Assembly: GCA_026388715.1 (NCBI GenBank)
Contig: JAPLJF010000030.1
Coordinates: 1-64,000, forward strand
Direction: 5' to 3'
DNA length: 64,000 nucleotides
Source: Deltaproteobacteria bacterium
GTDB taxonomy: Bacteria; Desulfobacterota; Desulfobulbia; Desulfobulbales; Desulfocapsaceae
Below the pieces are notes generated by a model that was given only the letters and a program-made list of their open reading frames with translations, had not been told where the DNA came from and made no database searches. A program made the translations under genes and the position numbers. Shown piece by piece: positions 45,074 through 54,586 of this stretch. Each line of letters begins with the position of its first letter. Position 1 is the stretch's first letter.

Positions 45074-45670
45074 TCACGGCTTTATGGTATTTAACAGATT
45101 CATTGCCTTGGCAATTCCATCGCACACAAGATACTCCAGACCTTTTTCAATATTATCCATCCTCTGCTCCAGAAGCATTCTTTCATCTGGCGAAAAGGGT
45201 GCCAGCACATATTTCTCAACCAGCATTTCCGAATTAAGACTCAACCTTCCCGGCCTGCCAATACCCAGCTTTAATCGCAGAAAATCCCTTGTCCCCAGGC
45301 ACTCAACCAATGAACGTATGCCATTATGACCACCTGCCCCGCCCCCGGCAACCAATTTTATCCGACCAGGCGCCATATCCAGATCATCATGCACCACAAG
45401 GATCTGTTCAGGCCGCACTTTATAAAAATCGACATATCTGGCCACAGCCCTGCCACTCAAATTCATAAAAGTAGCTGGCTTCAGCAGACATATCCTACTC
45501 CCCCACAAGGTGAGCTGTACGGAATGGGCCTGCCATTTTTCGTGATCAATAGACACCCCAAACCTTCTGGCCAGTTCATCAACCACCATAAATCCAACAT
45601 TATGACGTGTGGCAGCATATTCACTGCCAGGATTCCCTAAGCCAACAACTAAAAACATATCTTCATTCAT
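45074..45670 (-). CDS. pth: Peptidyl-tRNA hydrolase
   Basis: 198 residues. Pth frees tRNA from peptidyl-tRNA that drops off ribosomes. The active-site histidine is residue 23 in ATRHNVGFMVVD; KPATFMNLSG, VVHDDLDMAPGRIK and GGAGGHNGIRSL complete the signature. It follows rplY and precedes carD on the minus strand, the usual deltaproteobacterial order. The ATG at 45670 gives a short MNEDMF leader; a second ATG at residue 5 is possible. Confidence 0.96.
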   Translation of the reverse strand: MNEDMFLVVGLGNPGSEYAATRHNVGFMVVDELARRFGVSIDHEKWQAHSVQLTLWGSRICLLKPATFMNLSGRAVARYVDFYKVRPEQILVVHDDLDMAPGRIKLVAGGGAGGHNGIRSLVECLGTRDFLRLKLGIGRPGRLSLNSEMLVEKYVLAPFSPDERMLLEQRMDNIEKGLEYLVCDGIAKAMNLLNTIKP

Positions 45671-45828
45671 ACAGTCACATCAAGCCGTCGTTCAGAAATC
45701 ACTGGAACGTTGGATATCATGTCCGGCACAAGGAGCCGGTCGCTCTTCACACCCCAAGAGTACTTCCTTCGGGGTGCCCACTCCGCAAGCAACGACTATG
45801 TCGATAAGCAAAACAAGGGCGAAACTCC

Positions 45829-45890
45829 GGTCATGGCCGTCGTAATAAATAATCCAGAAATAGATCCGTTGTTTTGTTGCGGCTCCTAAA
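45829..45890 (-). repeat. Palindromic intergenic repeat, partial copy G
   Basis: The stretch CATGGCCGTCGTAATAAAT ... GTTGTTTTGTTGCGGCTCCTAAA matches one arm set of the repeat family in minus orientation. The other half is diverged. It sits next to the rplY terminator. Confidence 0.55.
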
Positions 45891-45925
45891 TAAAAAATCC
45901 GGAAAAAGCCGCAGCTCTTTCCGGA
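45891..45925 (-). terminator. Intrinsic terminator of rplY
   Basis: On the minus strand TCCGGAAA and TTTCCGGA form a stem around an 11-12 nt loop, followed by TTTTTTATTT. It lies 40 bp after the rplY stop. Confidence 0.85.
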
Positions 45926-45966
45926 TAAAGAATAACACAACTATCTTGTGCTGATATTGTTTTAAA

Positions 45967-46530
45967 TCAAGCTGCAGAGGGCGCCTGGATTGTTACACAG
46001 ATTGCATCACCTGATGTGATCATCTGGACATTATCAGGAAGTGCCAGATTGCCGACTAGAAAGTTATCACCAATAGCCAGCTCGGTCACATCCACCGCAA
46101 ACGTATCAGGGATATCAAGGGGATTTCCTTCTACTACCACTTTACGGGAAACAACCTCCAGGATTCCGCCGACATCAACACCTTTAGCCGCACCGGTCAC
46201 AACCAGATCAACGGTAAACCTGCGAGCCTTATCCAAGGGAATCTCAAGAAAATCGGCATGAATCAAGGTATCGCGGACCGGATCCGTCTGTAACTCCTTA
46301 ATCAATACATGCCGGGAAGAATCCCCTTCGATATTTAAAGTGATAACCGCATTGCGCCTTTGAAGTTTCAATAACTGCTTAACAAGCGGCAGGGTCTCAA
46401 GCTGAAGCGAAACGGGGTCACGACCTGTTCCATAGAGAACCGCCGGGGTATTTCCGGCCGTCCGTAAACGCCGCATGGCCCCCTTTCCAAAATCATTTCT
46501 TACTGAAGCAGACATTTCCTGTTGAAGCAT
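45967..46530 (-). CDS. rplY: 50S ribosomal protein L25 (CTC family)
   Basis: 187 residues, the long CTC/TL5 form with an N-terminal L25 domain that binds 5S rRNA (GKGAMRRLRTAGNTPAVLYG) and a C-terminal beta domain. The start ATG at 46530 follows GGAGGAAAAA; an ATG at 46545 lies before that site. It sits between prs and pth on the minus strand. CTC proteins are often stress-induced, but no promoter was identified. Confidence 0.95.
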   Translation of the reverse strand: MLQQEMSASVRNDFGKGAMRRLRTAGNTPAVLYGTGRDPVSLQLETLPLVKQLLKLQRRNAVITLNIEGDSSRHVLIKELQTDPVRDTLIHADFLEIPLDKARRFTVDLVVTGAAKGVDVGGILEVVSRKVVVEGNPLDIPDTFAVDVTELAIGDNFLVGNLALPDNVQMITSGDAICVTIQAPSAA

Positions 46531-46645
46531 TTTTTCCTCCATCACGTTCCTGCATCACCTGCGAAAACAGACAATCACAGAACTTATTTATCTAAAAATA
46601 CGATTATGCAGATCTTTTTCAAACTATCAAGCCGCCACAGACCAG

Positions 46646-47584
46646 TTACACGAAAAGCGAACTGACCGAATCCTCATTATGAATTCGATCAATTGCCTCA
46701 GCAAGAAGCTGGGACACAGACAATACTTTAATAATATCACATTTCAAGGCATCGCCACGCAAAGGAATGGAATTGGTGACGACCAGAGATTTAATACATG
46801 AGTTATTCAGACGTTCAATGGCAGGCCCTGACAAGACAGGATGCGAGCAACAGGCATGCACCTCCTTGGCGCCATGTTCAAGCAACGTCGCCGCCCCATT
46901 ACAAAGGGTCCCGGCAGTATCCACCATATCATCGAGAAGAATCGCGACCTTGCCTTTGACATCACCAATCACATTCATGGCCTGACATTCATTCGGGCGA
47001 TCCCGCCGCTTATCAATAATAGCAAGACCAGCATCAAGCCGTTTGGCAAAGGCACGAGTCCGTTCAACTCCACCGGCATCAGGTGACACCATAACCACGT
47101 CCTTAAATTGCTCCTTAATATACTTCAACAACACGGGAGCGGCATACAGATGATCCACCGGGATATTGAAAAAGCCCTGGATCTGTCCGGCATGCAGATC
47201 CATGCACAAAACACGGCGCACCCCTACCGCCATAAACATCTCCGCCACAACCTTGGCAGAAATCGGCACCCTGGGGGCAACTTTTCTATCCTGACGCGCA
47301 TAGCCATAATAAGGTACGACAGCGGTGATCCTGCGGGCAGAGGCCCGACGCAGGGCATCAACCATGATCACCAGCTCCATCAGATGATCATTGACCGGGG
47401 TACAGGTTGGCTGAATGATATAGACATCATCACCACGAACATTCTCTTTTATCTCAATAAATATCTCACCATCACTGAATGTCCTTACCTCCGCCTCTGA
47501 TAACGGCAGTTTCAGATAATCGCAAATTTCACGAGCCATTTGCGGATGGGCATTACCAGAAAATATCTTCGGGGCTTTTGACAT
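46646..47584 (-). CDS. prs: Ribose-phosphate pyrophosphokinase
   Basis: 312 residues, class I PRPP synthase. It makes PRPP, needed for histidine (hisG in this window), purine and pyrimidine synthesis. The ATP-binding [16 protein letters not shown], the [14 protein letters not shown] flexible loop region, the divalent-metal [16 protein letters not shown] and the PRPP-binding [16 protein letters not shown] are all visible. It is encoded between the tRNA-Gln gene and rplY. Confidence 0.97.
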   Translation of the reverse strand: MSKAPKIFSGNAHPQMAREICDYLKLPLSEAEVRTFSDGEIFIEIKENVRGDDVYIIQPTCTPVNDHLMELVIMVDALRRASARRITAVVPYYGYARQDRKVAPRVPISAKVVAEMFMAVGVRRVLCMDLHAGQIQGFFNIPVDHLYAAPVLLKYIKEQFKDVVMVSPDAGGVERTRAFAKRLDAGLAIIDKRRDRPNECQAMNVIGDVKGKVAILLDDMVDTAGTLCNGAATLLEHGAKEVHACCSHPVLSGPAIERLNNSCIKSLVVTNSIPLRGDALKCDIIKVLSVSQLLAEAIDRIHNEDSVSSLFV

Positions 47585-47631
47585 AATAAATTTCTACGTT
47601 TATGGTAAAAGGATTATCCAACCTGTTTTTC

Positions 47632-47706
47632 TGGCTGGGGTGGAAGGGATCGAACCTACGAATGCCGGGATCAAAACCCGGTGCCTTACCGCTTGGCGAC
47701 ACCCCA
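47632..47706 (-). tRNA. tRNA-Gln (anticodon TTG)
   Basis: A 75-nt cloverleaf including encoded CCA. The acceptor stem is TGGGGTG/CACCCCA with discriminator G. The anticodon stem-loop GGGTTTTGATCCC has TTG at the anticodon, and the T arm contains GGTTCGATCCC. Its first base follows the ispE stop codon without a gap. GlnS encoded at 52.8-54.5 kb can charge it directly. Confidence 0.97.
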
Positions 47707-48591
47707 TCACACAGGTTGAGTTACAAAAACTTTTACACCATTTTGTTGTTCGAGCACATGAACAGCCTGCCGAGCGAGAGTTGACACGCCGCCGTCCTCA
47801 TCAGGAAATATCCCGAAAACAGTTGGGCCGCTTCCAGACATCAATACCGAAGAAGCACCCAGGCCCAGAAGGACCTGTTTAAGACGCCCTATTTCAGGAT
47901 ACGAAGAAAGGGCTACCTGTTCCAGATCATTGGTTCCTGCACACGGCGGAACATGACCAATTTTTTTTTGAGAATCACACAATTTAGAATCTTTGTCTGC
48001 CATTGTCAACGCATATTTTTCATAAACCCAACGCGTGGACACAGGAAACCCCGGATTAACCAGAACAAACGTGCAACCCTTGAGGGATGGAACAGCACTC
48101 ATTTGATCCCCGATCCCTTTCGCCCGAACCGCACCAAAGTCTGTAACAAAAAAAGGGACATCTGCCCCCAGTGGTCTGGCCAGCGCGATGAGCTCGGCAG
48201 TTGAAAAACCAGCCCCAAGCAGCCTGTTCATCCCGACAAGCACGGTCCCGGCATCACTGCTTCCGCCCCCAAGCCCGGCAGCAACAGGGATGTTTTTTTC
48301 AAGGGTAATTTCAACTCCTGCCTTTTCACATTCACATGCCGCCAGAAATGCCTCTGCTGCCCTGAAGACAATATTGGAGCGATCTTCCGGCAAATCCGAA
48401 TCAGGGCATCGCAAAATGATGCCCGACTCGTCCGTTACCGTAAGTGTGACCAGATCACACAGATCCAGTTTCTGCATCACGGTATCCAAGTCATGATACC
48501 CGTCCGGGCGTCTTCCTCTAATCCGCAGAGACATATTCACCTTGGCTGGTGCCCGGAGCACAAGAGAAGCTTGAGAACTCACTGGTACCAA
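47707..48591 (-). CDS. ispE: 4-diphosphocytidyl-2-C-methyl-D-erythritol kinase
   Basis: About 294 residues. GHMP kinase of the MEP isoprenoid pathway. APAKVNMSLRIRGRRPDGYHDL at the N-terminus (split conserved parts AKVN and GRRPDGYH), the ATP-binding PVAAGLGGGSSDAG and the C-terminal MSGSGPTVFG are complete. Start choice is difficult: a TTG at 48591 has GAGGGG six bases upstream; GTG at 48582 and TTG at 48606 are alternatives. Its TGA stop directly abuts the tRNA-Gln gene, so tRNA processing must cleave right after the stop codon. Confidence 0.93.
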   Translation of the reverse strand: MVPVSSQASLVLRAPAKVNMSLRIRGRRPDGYHDLDTVMQKLDLCDLVTLTVTDESGIILRCPDSDLPEDRSNIVFRAAEAFLAACECEKAGVEITLEKNIPVAAGLGGGSSDAGTVLVGMNRLLGAGFSTAELIALARPLGADVPFFVTDFGAVRAKGIGDQMSAVPSLKGCTFVLVNPGFPVSTRWVYEKYALTMADKDSKLCDSQKKIGHVPPCAGTNDLEQVALSSYPEIGRLKQVLLGLGASSVLMSGSGPTVFGIFPDEDGGVSTLARQAVHVLEQQNGVKVFVTQPV

Positions 48592-48617
48592 ACTATTTCC
48601 CCTCAATCCGATATCTC

Positions 48618-48741
48618 ATTCCATTTCTCAATCAAGATGGAAATGCGAAGGTGAGCAAGCGGCAACGAAACCGTACATGGAGTACGGCGAGGAACTGCGT
48701 AGCGAAGCCGACAGAATTAACGCTTGATTGAGAAATGGAAT
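48618..48741. repeat. Palindromic element with perfect 19-bp ends
   Basis: ATTCCATTTCTCAATCAAG (48618-48636) and its exact reverse complement (48723-48741) enclose about 86 bp. The centre contains CCGTAC/GTACGG with a 5-nt loop and paired GCGAAGG/GCGAAGC motifs. It lies between ispE and the DUF1844 gene and has no coding potential. Confidence 0.8.
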
Positions 48742-48747
48742 AATTGC

Positions 48748-49068
48748 TTATTTTTTAACGGTGTTGACAAAGCGCATCTTCACATCATAAAGAATACCTT
48801 TCAGCATCCCTTCCTCATCCGATGTCAGATTCCCTTTTGTCTTTTCCTGCAAAAGCATCAAGGTATCAATACCATGCCGGGCCAGATCATAATCAATCTG
48901 TTTCTTGCCAGTTGCGGGGTCAGCTATTTCGCCCAGATGATAGAGCACCGAAGTACTCAGAGACATGATAAAGGCAGGAAAGGTCACATTGGGCATAACG
49001 CATTTCCCATCACGATCAGGAACCTTTCCTTCTCCACAAGGACAACCCTGTTCTTTGTGTTCATCCAT
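48748..49068 (-). CDS. DUF1844 family protein
   Basis: 106 residues. The core FIMSLSTSVLYHLGEIADPATG and the later DTLMLLQEKTKGNLTSDEEGML and LYDVKMRFV match the DUF1844 family, widespread in deltaproteobacteria and of unknown function. The N-terminal 25 residues carry CPC and KC cysteines absent from many members. It probably forms a small helical bundle in the cytoplasm. It stands alone between a palindromic element and repeat copy H. Confidence 0.85.
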   Translation of the reverse strand: MDEHKEQGCPCGEGKVPDRDGKCVMPNVTFPAFIMSLSTSVLYHLGEIADPATGKKQIDYDLARHGIDTLMLLQEKTKGNLTSDEEGMLKGILYDVKMRFVNTVKK

Positions 49069-49086
49069 AGCGTATCCTCAACTCTT

Positions 49087-49193
49087 TTAAGCCGTCATTC
49101 ACAAACAATCACAACATAACAATATCGTGACCGACAGAATGCGCCGCACCAAAATGGCCAAAGATATACTGGTAATTTGGGTACGGCTCCTAA
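49087..49193 (-). repeat. Palindromic intergenic repeat, copy H
   Basis: Minus-orientation copy: TTAAGCCGTCATTCACAAAC at the left, ACCAAAATGGCC in the middle and GGTAATTTGGGTACGGCTCC plus TAAAA at the right. It lies between serA and the DUF1844 gene and is moderately diverged from copy D. Confidence 0.75.
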
Positions 49194-49217
49194 AATATTC
49201 GATCAGAAAAGACCGTT

Positions 49218-50813
49218 TTATTTATAAGGCACCATCTCCAGGGCAATGGCCCCGTCAATGTATTCAAGGGCCTGCACTTCAGCCAGCAATTCTTTGGAGA
49301 TTGGCACATTGGTGTTGAGGAAAATAACATTCTGCTCACTGGCCTCCTCCCGGCCGACTGTCATTCTCGAGATATTGACGCCAGCCTTACCCAAGGTGGT
49401 GCCAAGCTCACCAATCACGCCCGGAACATCCTTATTATAGACGAGAAGCATCGGTCCTGCCGGCAGTGCTTCCAGACGGAAGGCGTTCAAGCGGACAAGG
49501 CGCGGCTCTTTCTTACCAAAGACAGTTCCCACCAGAACATTTTCGCCCTCGCTGGATTTGACCTTGATGGTGAGGGTGTTGGTAAAATCATCGGACTGTT
49601 CTGTTCTGGATTCAACCACCCTGATTCCCCTATCCCTGGCAATAACCGGGGCGTTCACATAATTGACAGCATCTTGGAGAATGGGGGTAAACAGCCCTTT
49701 CAAAAAGGCAACGGTAATTGGGCTGGTGTTGAGATCCGCCAACTCGCCGCCGTATTCAATGCTCACATCCTGCACGCTGCCTTTGGCAATCTGCATATGC
49801 AGAGAACCCAGCATCTCGCCCAGATTAATAAAGGGACCGACCTGAGCCAGCACGTCGCCGCTCACCGAAGGCACGTTCACGGCGTTGGCAATAACCCCGG
49901 TTTTTAGATAATCCGCCACCTGCTCAGCAATAGTCAGGGCCACATTTTCCTGGGCCTCAGTTGTGGAGGCGCCAAGATGGGGGGTACAAATAAAATTATT
50001 CAACCCCAGCAGGGGGCAATTTGCCAAATTCGTTGGCTCCACGGCAAAGACGTCCAAGGCCGCGCCCGCAATCTCGCCATCGACCAGGGCCTTGTACAAG
50101 GCCTCTTCATCACAGACGCCGCCGCGAGCGCAGTCAATGAACATGGCATCTTTCTTCATGTTCTTGAAGAACTCGGTGGAAAGGACCTTATCCGTTTCTT
50201 TTGTCAGCGGCACATGGACGGTGATAAAATCAGAACGCTTGGCAAGCTCTTCCAGAGTAACAAGCTCCACACCCAGCTTATCCACCAGTTCTTTGGGCAT
50301 ATGGGGATCATAGGCAATGACCTTCATCCGCAGGCCCTGAGCCCTGTTGGCGACAATAGCGCCAATCCGGCCAATACCGAAAATGCCTAGGGTCTTGCCC
50401 GTCACCTCACGACCCATAAAACTCTTCTTCTCCCATTTCTCTGCCTTCATGGAGGCAGTGGCCTGGGGGATGTTTCGTGCCAGTGACATCATCATAGCAA
50501 TGGCATGTTCAGCCGCTGTGGTGGCATTGCCATCAGGCGCGTTCATGACCACAATTCCTTTCTGGCTGGCCGCCGGAATATCCACATTATCAAGACCGAT
50601 ACCAGCACGACCCACCACCCGCAATTTGCCGGCGGCCGCGATAATCTCGGCCGTCACCTTGGTGGCGCTACGGATAACCAGACCGTCATAATTGCCAATA
50701 ATCTTCTTCAACTCTTCCGGGGCAAGGCCGGTATTGATATCAACTTCCAGACCGGCGTCACGTAAGATCTGCGCTCCAGCAGGAGACAGGTTATCACTAA
50801 TCAGTACTTTCAT
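49218..50813 (-). CDS. serA: D-3-phosphoglycerate dehydrogenase (long form)
   Basis: 531 residues, the type-1 form with an intervening domain and a C-terminal ACT domain. It oxidises 3-phosphoglycerate with NAD in serine synthesis. The Rossmann motif TLGIFGIGRIGAIVANRA, the ARGGVCDEEAL and the catalytic HLGASTTEAQENVA are visible; the ACT domain ends VGREEASEQNVIFLNTN. The ACT domain implies serine feedback control. The ATG at 50813 matches family starts (MKVLISDNLSPAG). Confidence 0.97.
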   Translation of the reverse strand: MKVLISDNLSPAGAQILRDAGLEVDINTGLAPEELKKIIGNYDGLVIRSATKVTAEIIAAAGKLRVVGRAGIGLDNVDIPAASQKGIVVMNAPDGNATTAAEHAIAMMMSLARNIPQATASMKAEKWEKKSFMGREVTGKTLGIFGIGRIGAIVANRAQGLRMKVIAYDPHMPKELVDKLGVELVTLEELAKRSDFITVHVPLTKETDKVLSTEFFKNMKKDAMFIDCARGGVCDEEALYKALVDGEIAGAALDVFAVEPTNLANCPLLGLNNFICTPHLGASTTEAQENVALTIAEQVADYLKTGVIANAVNVPSVSGDVLAQVGPFINLGEMLGSLHMQIAKGSVQDVSIEYGGELADLNTSPITVAFLKGLFTPILQDAVNYVNAPVIARDRGIRVVESRTEQSDDFTNTLTIKVKSSEGENVLVGTVFGKKEPRLVRLNAFRLEALPAGPMLLVYNKDVPGVIGELGTTLGKAGVNISRMTVGREEASEQNVIFLNTNVPISKELLAEVQALEYIDGAIALEMVPYK

Positions 50814-51230
50814 TTTAACTCCTCATAAGTCATAAATAAGTCATAATGCGAATCATAATTCTTTATGGATCACCCTGTCCCATATCCATTCAAAGCAAAA
50901 AGATATAAGCAATTGCTATCCATTACAAGACCTTACCCGAACCTTACCCGAAACCGTCATCCCAGCAGCAATAATTTCTGAATCTCACGCCAAAATTTCA
51001 CAAAAAGATAAATACTATACAAGTTTCAACCAAAGAGAACAACAAAAATACAACTCTTTTCCATAACTCCATTTTCGCCCCGCACCCCCCGCAAACATTG
51101 CCGAATATGCCTCCCCGCCATCATAGCTATTGAACAATAGAATTGAAAACGATATAAAGAGATCGATTCATGTTTCATTTCACTTTTCAAATACACTGAT
51201 CAGCTAAACTGATCATCCCAAGGAGTTTTC
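50814..51230. other. Divergent intergenic region serA-gltX
   Basis: About 417 bp with promoters expected for both genes. It contains AGTCATAA twice (50827-50846) and a tandem ACCTTACCCGA pair (50930-50951), plus CTGATCAGCTAAACTGATC near 51196-51214. None could be linked to a known regulator. Confidence 0.5.
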
Positions 51231-52709
51231 ATGACAGAAACACGACTGCGCTTTCCGCCGAGTCCCACTGGCTATCTCCATATCGGCGGGGCACGGACCG
51301 CCCTTTTCAACTGGCTCTATGCCAGAAAAACCGGCGGCAAATTGATCCTGCGCATTGAGGACACGGACTGCGAACGTTCCACTCAAGACTCAATCCAGGG
51401 TATCATCGACGGCCTGAACTGGCTGGGCATTGACTGGGATGAGGGCCCCTATTTTCAAACGGAATTCAGCGCTGATCACCTGGCAGCCGCCAACCGGATG
51501 CTGACAGAAGGCCATGCCTACAAGTGCTTTTGCACCAAGGAAGAGCTTGAGGCCAAAAAAAATGCGGCTATGGCCGCCAAACAGGAAATGGGCTACGATG
51601 GCACCTGCCGCCACCTGACCCCTGAACAGGTCGCGGCAAAAGAGACGGCAGGAGTGCCTTTTGTCATCCGCTTCAAGATTCCTGAACGCAGCGGCATGCT
51701 CGGTTATGACGACAAGGTGCTCGGGCGCATTGAACACAGTTACAACGAGGTCGATGACTTTGTCATTGTCCGCTCCAACGGCAAACCCCTCTATCTGCTC
51801 TGCAATGTGGTGGACGATATCCGTGACCGGATCACCCATGTGCTCCGTGGCCAGGACCACATGACCAACACCACCCGTCAGGTTCTGCTCTACGAGGCGC
51901 TGGGTGCCCCCTTGCCGGTCTTTGCCCATATGCCGCTCACTCTCGACCTGAAAAAGGCCAAGATCTCCAAGCGCAGCCATGGCGAGATCGTCGCCGTTCA
52001 TTTTTACAAAGAGCACGGCTTTATCCCTTGGGCCTTCTGTAATTTCCTCGTCCTTCTCGGCTGGTCGCCCGGTGACGACAAGGAAATATTTTCCCGCGAG
52101 GAACTCATCGAGGCCTTTACCTTGGAGCGGATCAACAAGGCCAGCTCCATCTTCAATTACCGCAAGGGGGACGAAAAGTTTTTCACCGACCCCAAGGCCA
52201 TTGCCATCAATGAGCATTACCTGCGCTCCATGGATATTGGCGAGATTGGTGACATGGTGCAGAAAGTCCTGGAAAAAGAAGGATTGTGGGATGCAGCCTA
52301 TGCCGGTAAAAAAAAGGAGTGGTATCTGCACACCCTGGCTCTAATCCGTGACCGCTTTCACACCCTCAATGATTTCGCCACCCTGGGACGCGCCTATTTT
52401 GCCGATGACTTCCAGGTTGAGGACAAGCCCCGTGAGAAGAACCTGGTAAAATTTCCAGAACTCAAAGAGTGGCTGCCCCTTCTTGCCGACCGCTATCAAG
52501 CCCTTGAGTCGTTCACCATGGACGAGGCCGAACGGGTGGCAAGAGAGCTGGCCGAAGAGAAGGGAGTCAAGCCCGGGGTCATTATCAATGGCATGCGTAC
52601 CGTGGTCACCGGACAGCTGGCCGGACCTTCCATGTTTGACATCCTCATGACCCTGGGACGGGAAAAAGTTGTCCGGCGTCTCCGTGATGTTGACAGGTTC
52701 TTTCAATAA
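51231..52709 (+). CDS. gltX: Glutamyl-tRNA synthetase
   Basis: 492 residues, class I synthetase that charges tRNA-Glu. The HIGH-like HIGG follows PSPTGYL near residue 18, and the KMSKS-like motif is KISKR in [22 protein letters not shown] and the C-terminal anticodon-binding helices are intact. AAGGAG lies nine bases before the ATG. Because glnS is present nearby, GltX is probably discriminating, charging only tRNA-Glu. It is followed by glnS after 62 bp. Confidence 0.97.
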   Translation: MTETRLRFPPSPTGYLHIGGARTALFNWLYARKTGGKLILRIEDTDCERSTQDSIQGIIDGLNWLGIDWDEGPYFQTEFSADHLAAANRMLTEGHAYKCFCTKEELEAKKNAAMAAKQEMGYDGTCRHLTPEQVAAKETAGVPFVIRFKIPERSGMLGYDDKVLGRIEHSYNEVDDFVIVRSNGKPLYLLCNVVDDIRDRITHVLRGQDHMTNTTRQVLLYEALGAPLPVFAHMPLTLDLKKAKISKRSHGEIVAVHFYKEHGFIPWAFCNFLVLLGWSPGDDKEIFSREELIEAFTLERINKASSIFNYRKGDEKFFTDPKAIAINEHYLRSMDIGEIGDMVQKVLEKEGLWDAAYAGKKKEWYLHTLALIRDRFHTLNDFATLGRAYFADDFQVEDKPREKNLVKFPELKEWLPLLADRYQALESFTMDEAERVARELAEEKGVKPGVIINGMRTVVTGQLAGPSMFDILMTLGREKVVRRLRDVDRFFQ

Positions 52710-52771
52710 ATTTCCTCCACCCTGACGGGGGAGGAAAAACATACAGAAAAAAAAGCAGGACAAAAAAAATC

Positions 52772-54466
52772 ATGACGGACAGCACCGAAACCACACCCGA
52801 AACAAGACCACTTGATTTCATCAGACAGATCATCGCCGAAGACCTGCGCTCCGGCAAACATCAGCGCCCCGTGACCCGTTTTCCACCGGAGCCCAATGGC
52901 TTTCTCCACATTGGCCACGCCAAATCCATCTGCCTCAACTTTGGCATTGCCCTTGAGAACAACAGTCCCTGCCACATGCGCTTTGATGACACCAATCCCA
53001 GCAAGGAAGAATCTGTTTATGTGGAATCGATCAAAAAAGATGTCAAATGGCTGGGCTTTGACTGGGGCCAGAATCTCTTCTACGCCTCCGATTACTTTGA
53101 CCGCTTGTATGACTATGCCATCCAGCTGATCAAGCTGGGCCGCGCCTATGTCTGCGAACTCTCAGCAGAAGAAATCCGGGCCTACCGCGGCACCCTCACT
53201 GAACATGGCAAGGAAAGCCCCTACCGGGACCGGACGATTGAGGTAAACCTGGATCTTTTCCAGCGAATGAAAGATGGTGAATTCGGCGAAGGCAGCCGGG
53301 TGCTGCGGGCCAAGATTGACATGACCTCCCCCAACCTGAACATGCGCGACCCGGTCATCTACCGGATCCTGAAGGTTGCCCACCATCGCACCGGCGACAA
53401 GTGGTGCATCTATCCCATGTACGACTACACCCACTGCCTCTCCGATGCCATTGAAGGGATCACCCACTCCCTCTGCACCCTGGAATTTGAAGACCACCGC
53501 CCGCTGTATGACTGGTTCCTGGATACCCTGAAGACAGAATGCCACCCCCGGCAGATTGAATTTGCCCGGCTCAACCTGACCTTCACCGTCATGAGCAAAC
53601 GCAAGATCATGCAGCTGGTGCAGGGCGGCTACGTTGCCGGCTGGGACGATCCGCGCATGCTCACCATCTCCGGTCTCAGACGGCGAGGCTATCCCGCTTC
53701 CGCCATCCGCAATTTCTGCGCGGATATCGGTATCGGCAAGAAGGAAAGCTGGATCGACATGAGCGTGCTTGAAGGCGCGGTACGGGATAACCTCAATGAA
53801 ACAGCACCCAGGGTCATGGCCGTAATCAATCCCTTGAAGGTCATCATTGATAATTATCCGCAAGGACAGAGCGAAGAGATGGAGGCCCAGAATCACCCCC
53901 AAAGGCCGGAGATGGGTAGCCGCAAAGTCCCTTTCTCCCGTGAGATCTACATTGAACGTGATGACTTCATGGAAGATCCGCCAAAAAAATTCTTCCGCCT
54001 GGGACCAGAGCGTGAGGTCCGTCTGCGTTACGGCTATTTTATCCGTTGCGTATCCGTGATCAAGGATGCGGCAACCGGGGAAATCACTGAGATCCACTGC
54101 ACCTATGACCCGGAAACACGGGGCGGTTCCGCCCCTGATGGCCGCAAGGTCAAAGGCACCATCCACTGGGTTTCCGCAGCGCACGCCATTTCGTGTCCGG
54201 TACGGCTCTATGACCGCCTTTTTTTGGCCGAGAATCCAGACGCGGACAAGAACGTGGACTTCAAGGAACATCTGAACCCCAATTCGCTTACCATCCTTGA
54301 CTCCTGCATGTTTGAACCATCCCTGGGCCAGGCGCAGCCAGGAGAGTCCTTCCAGTTTGAACGGAACGGCTATTTCTGCTCCGATCTGATCGACTCTCAG
54401 CCAGGGGCTCCGGTCTTCAACCGTACCGTCACCTTAAAGGATTCCTGGACAAAAACAGATAAATGA
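52772..54466 (+). CDS. glnS: Glutaminyl-tRNA synthetase
   Basis: 564 residues. It charges tRNA-Gln directly. [14 protein letters not shown] carries the HIGH motif, [11 protein letters not shown] binds the amino acid and [13 protein letters not shown] holds the KMSKS motif. The C-terminal anticodon-binding beta barrels are complete. GlnRS is sporadic in bacteria because it was acquired from eukaryotes; its presence implies no need for Glu-tRNA-Gln transamidation. It lies directly after gltX and ends at a terminator. Confidence 0.97.
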   Translation: MTDSTETTPETRPLDFIRQIIAEDLRSGKHQRPVTRFPPEPNGFLHIGHAKSICLNFGIALENNSPCHMRFDDTNPSKEESVYVESIKKDVKWLGFDWGQNLFYASDYFDRLYDYAIQLIKLGRAYVCELSAEEIRAYRGTLTEHGKESPYRDRTIEVNLDLFQRMKDGEFGEGSRVLRAKIDMTSPNLNMRDPVIYRILKVAHHRTGDKWCIYPMYDYTHCLSDAIEGITHSLCTLEFEDHRPLYDWFLDTLKTECHPRQIEFARLNLTFTVMSKRKIMQLVQGGYVAGWDDPRMLTISGLRRRGYPASAIRNFCADIGIGKKESWIDMSVLEGAVRDNLNETAPRVMAVINPLKVIIDNYPQGQSEEMEAQNHPQRPEMGSRKVPFSREIYIERDDFMEDPPKKFFRLGPEREVRLRYGYFIRCVSVIKDAATGEITEIHCTYDPETRGGSAPDGRKVKGTIHWVSAAHAISCPVRLYDRLFLAENPDADKNVDFKEHLNPNSLTILDSCMFEPSLGQAQPGESFQFERNGYFCSDLIDSQPGAPVFNRTVTLKDSWTKTDK

Positions 54467-54500
54467 GGCAACGGGGTCGTCAGGCCTCGTCCAAAATCGG

Positions 54501-54531
54501 ACAGGAGTGGGGCAATCCCACCCTGTTTTTG
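54501..54531 (+). terminator. Intrinsic terminator of gltX-glnS
   Basis: ACAGGAGTGGG and CCCACCCTGT form a stem with one mismatch around GCAAT, followed by TTTTT. Flanking CCAAAA and TTTTGG can extend the pairing. Confidence 0.75.
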
Positions 54532-54586
54532 GGGAATTCAGATTAAGGATAATGTCGGAGCAGAATGAATTTAATATCCGGTGATT

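Noticed and set aside
51390..54271. Long antisense frames (313 and 369 codons) opposite gltX and glnS
   Set aside because: They mirror conserved synthetase codons and have no start signals or recognisable motifs.
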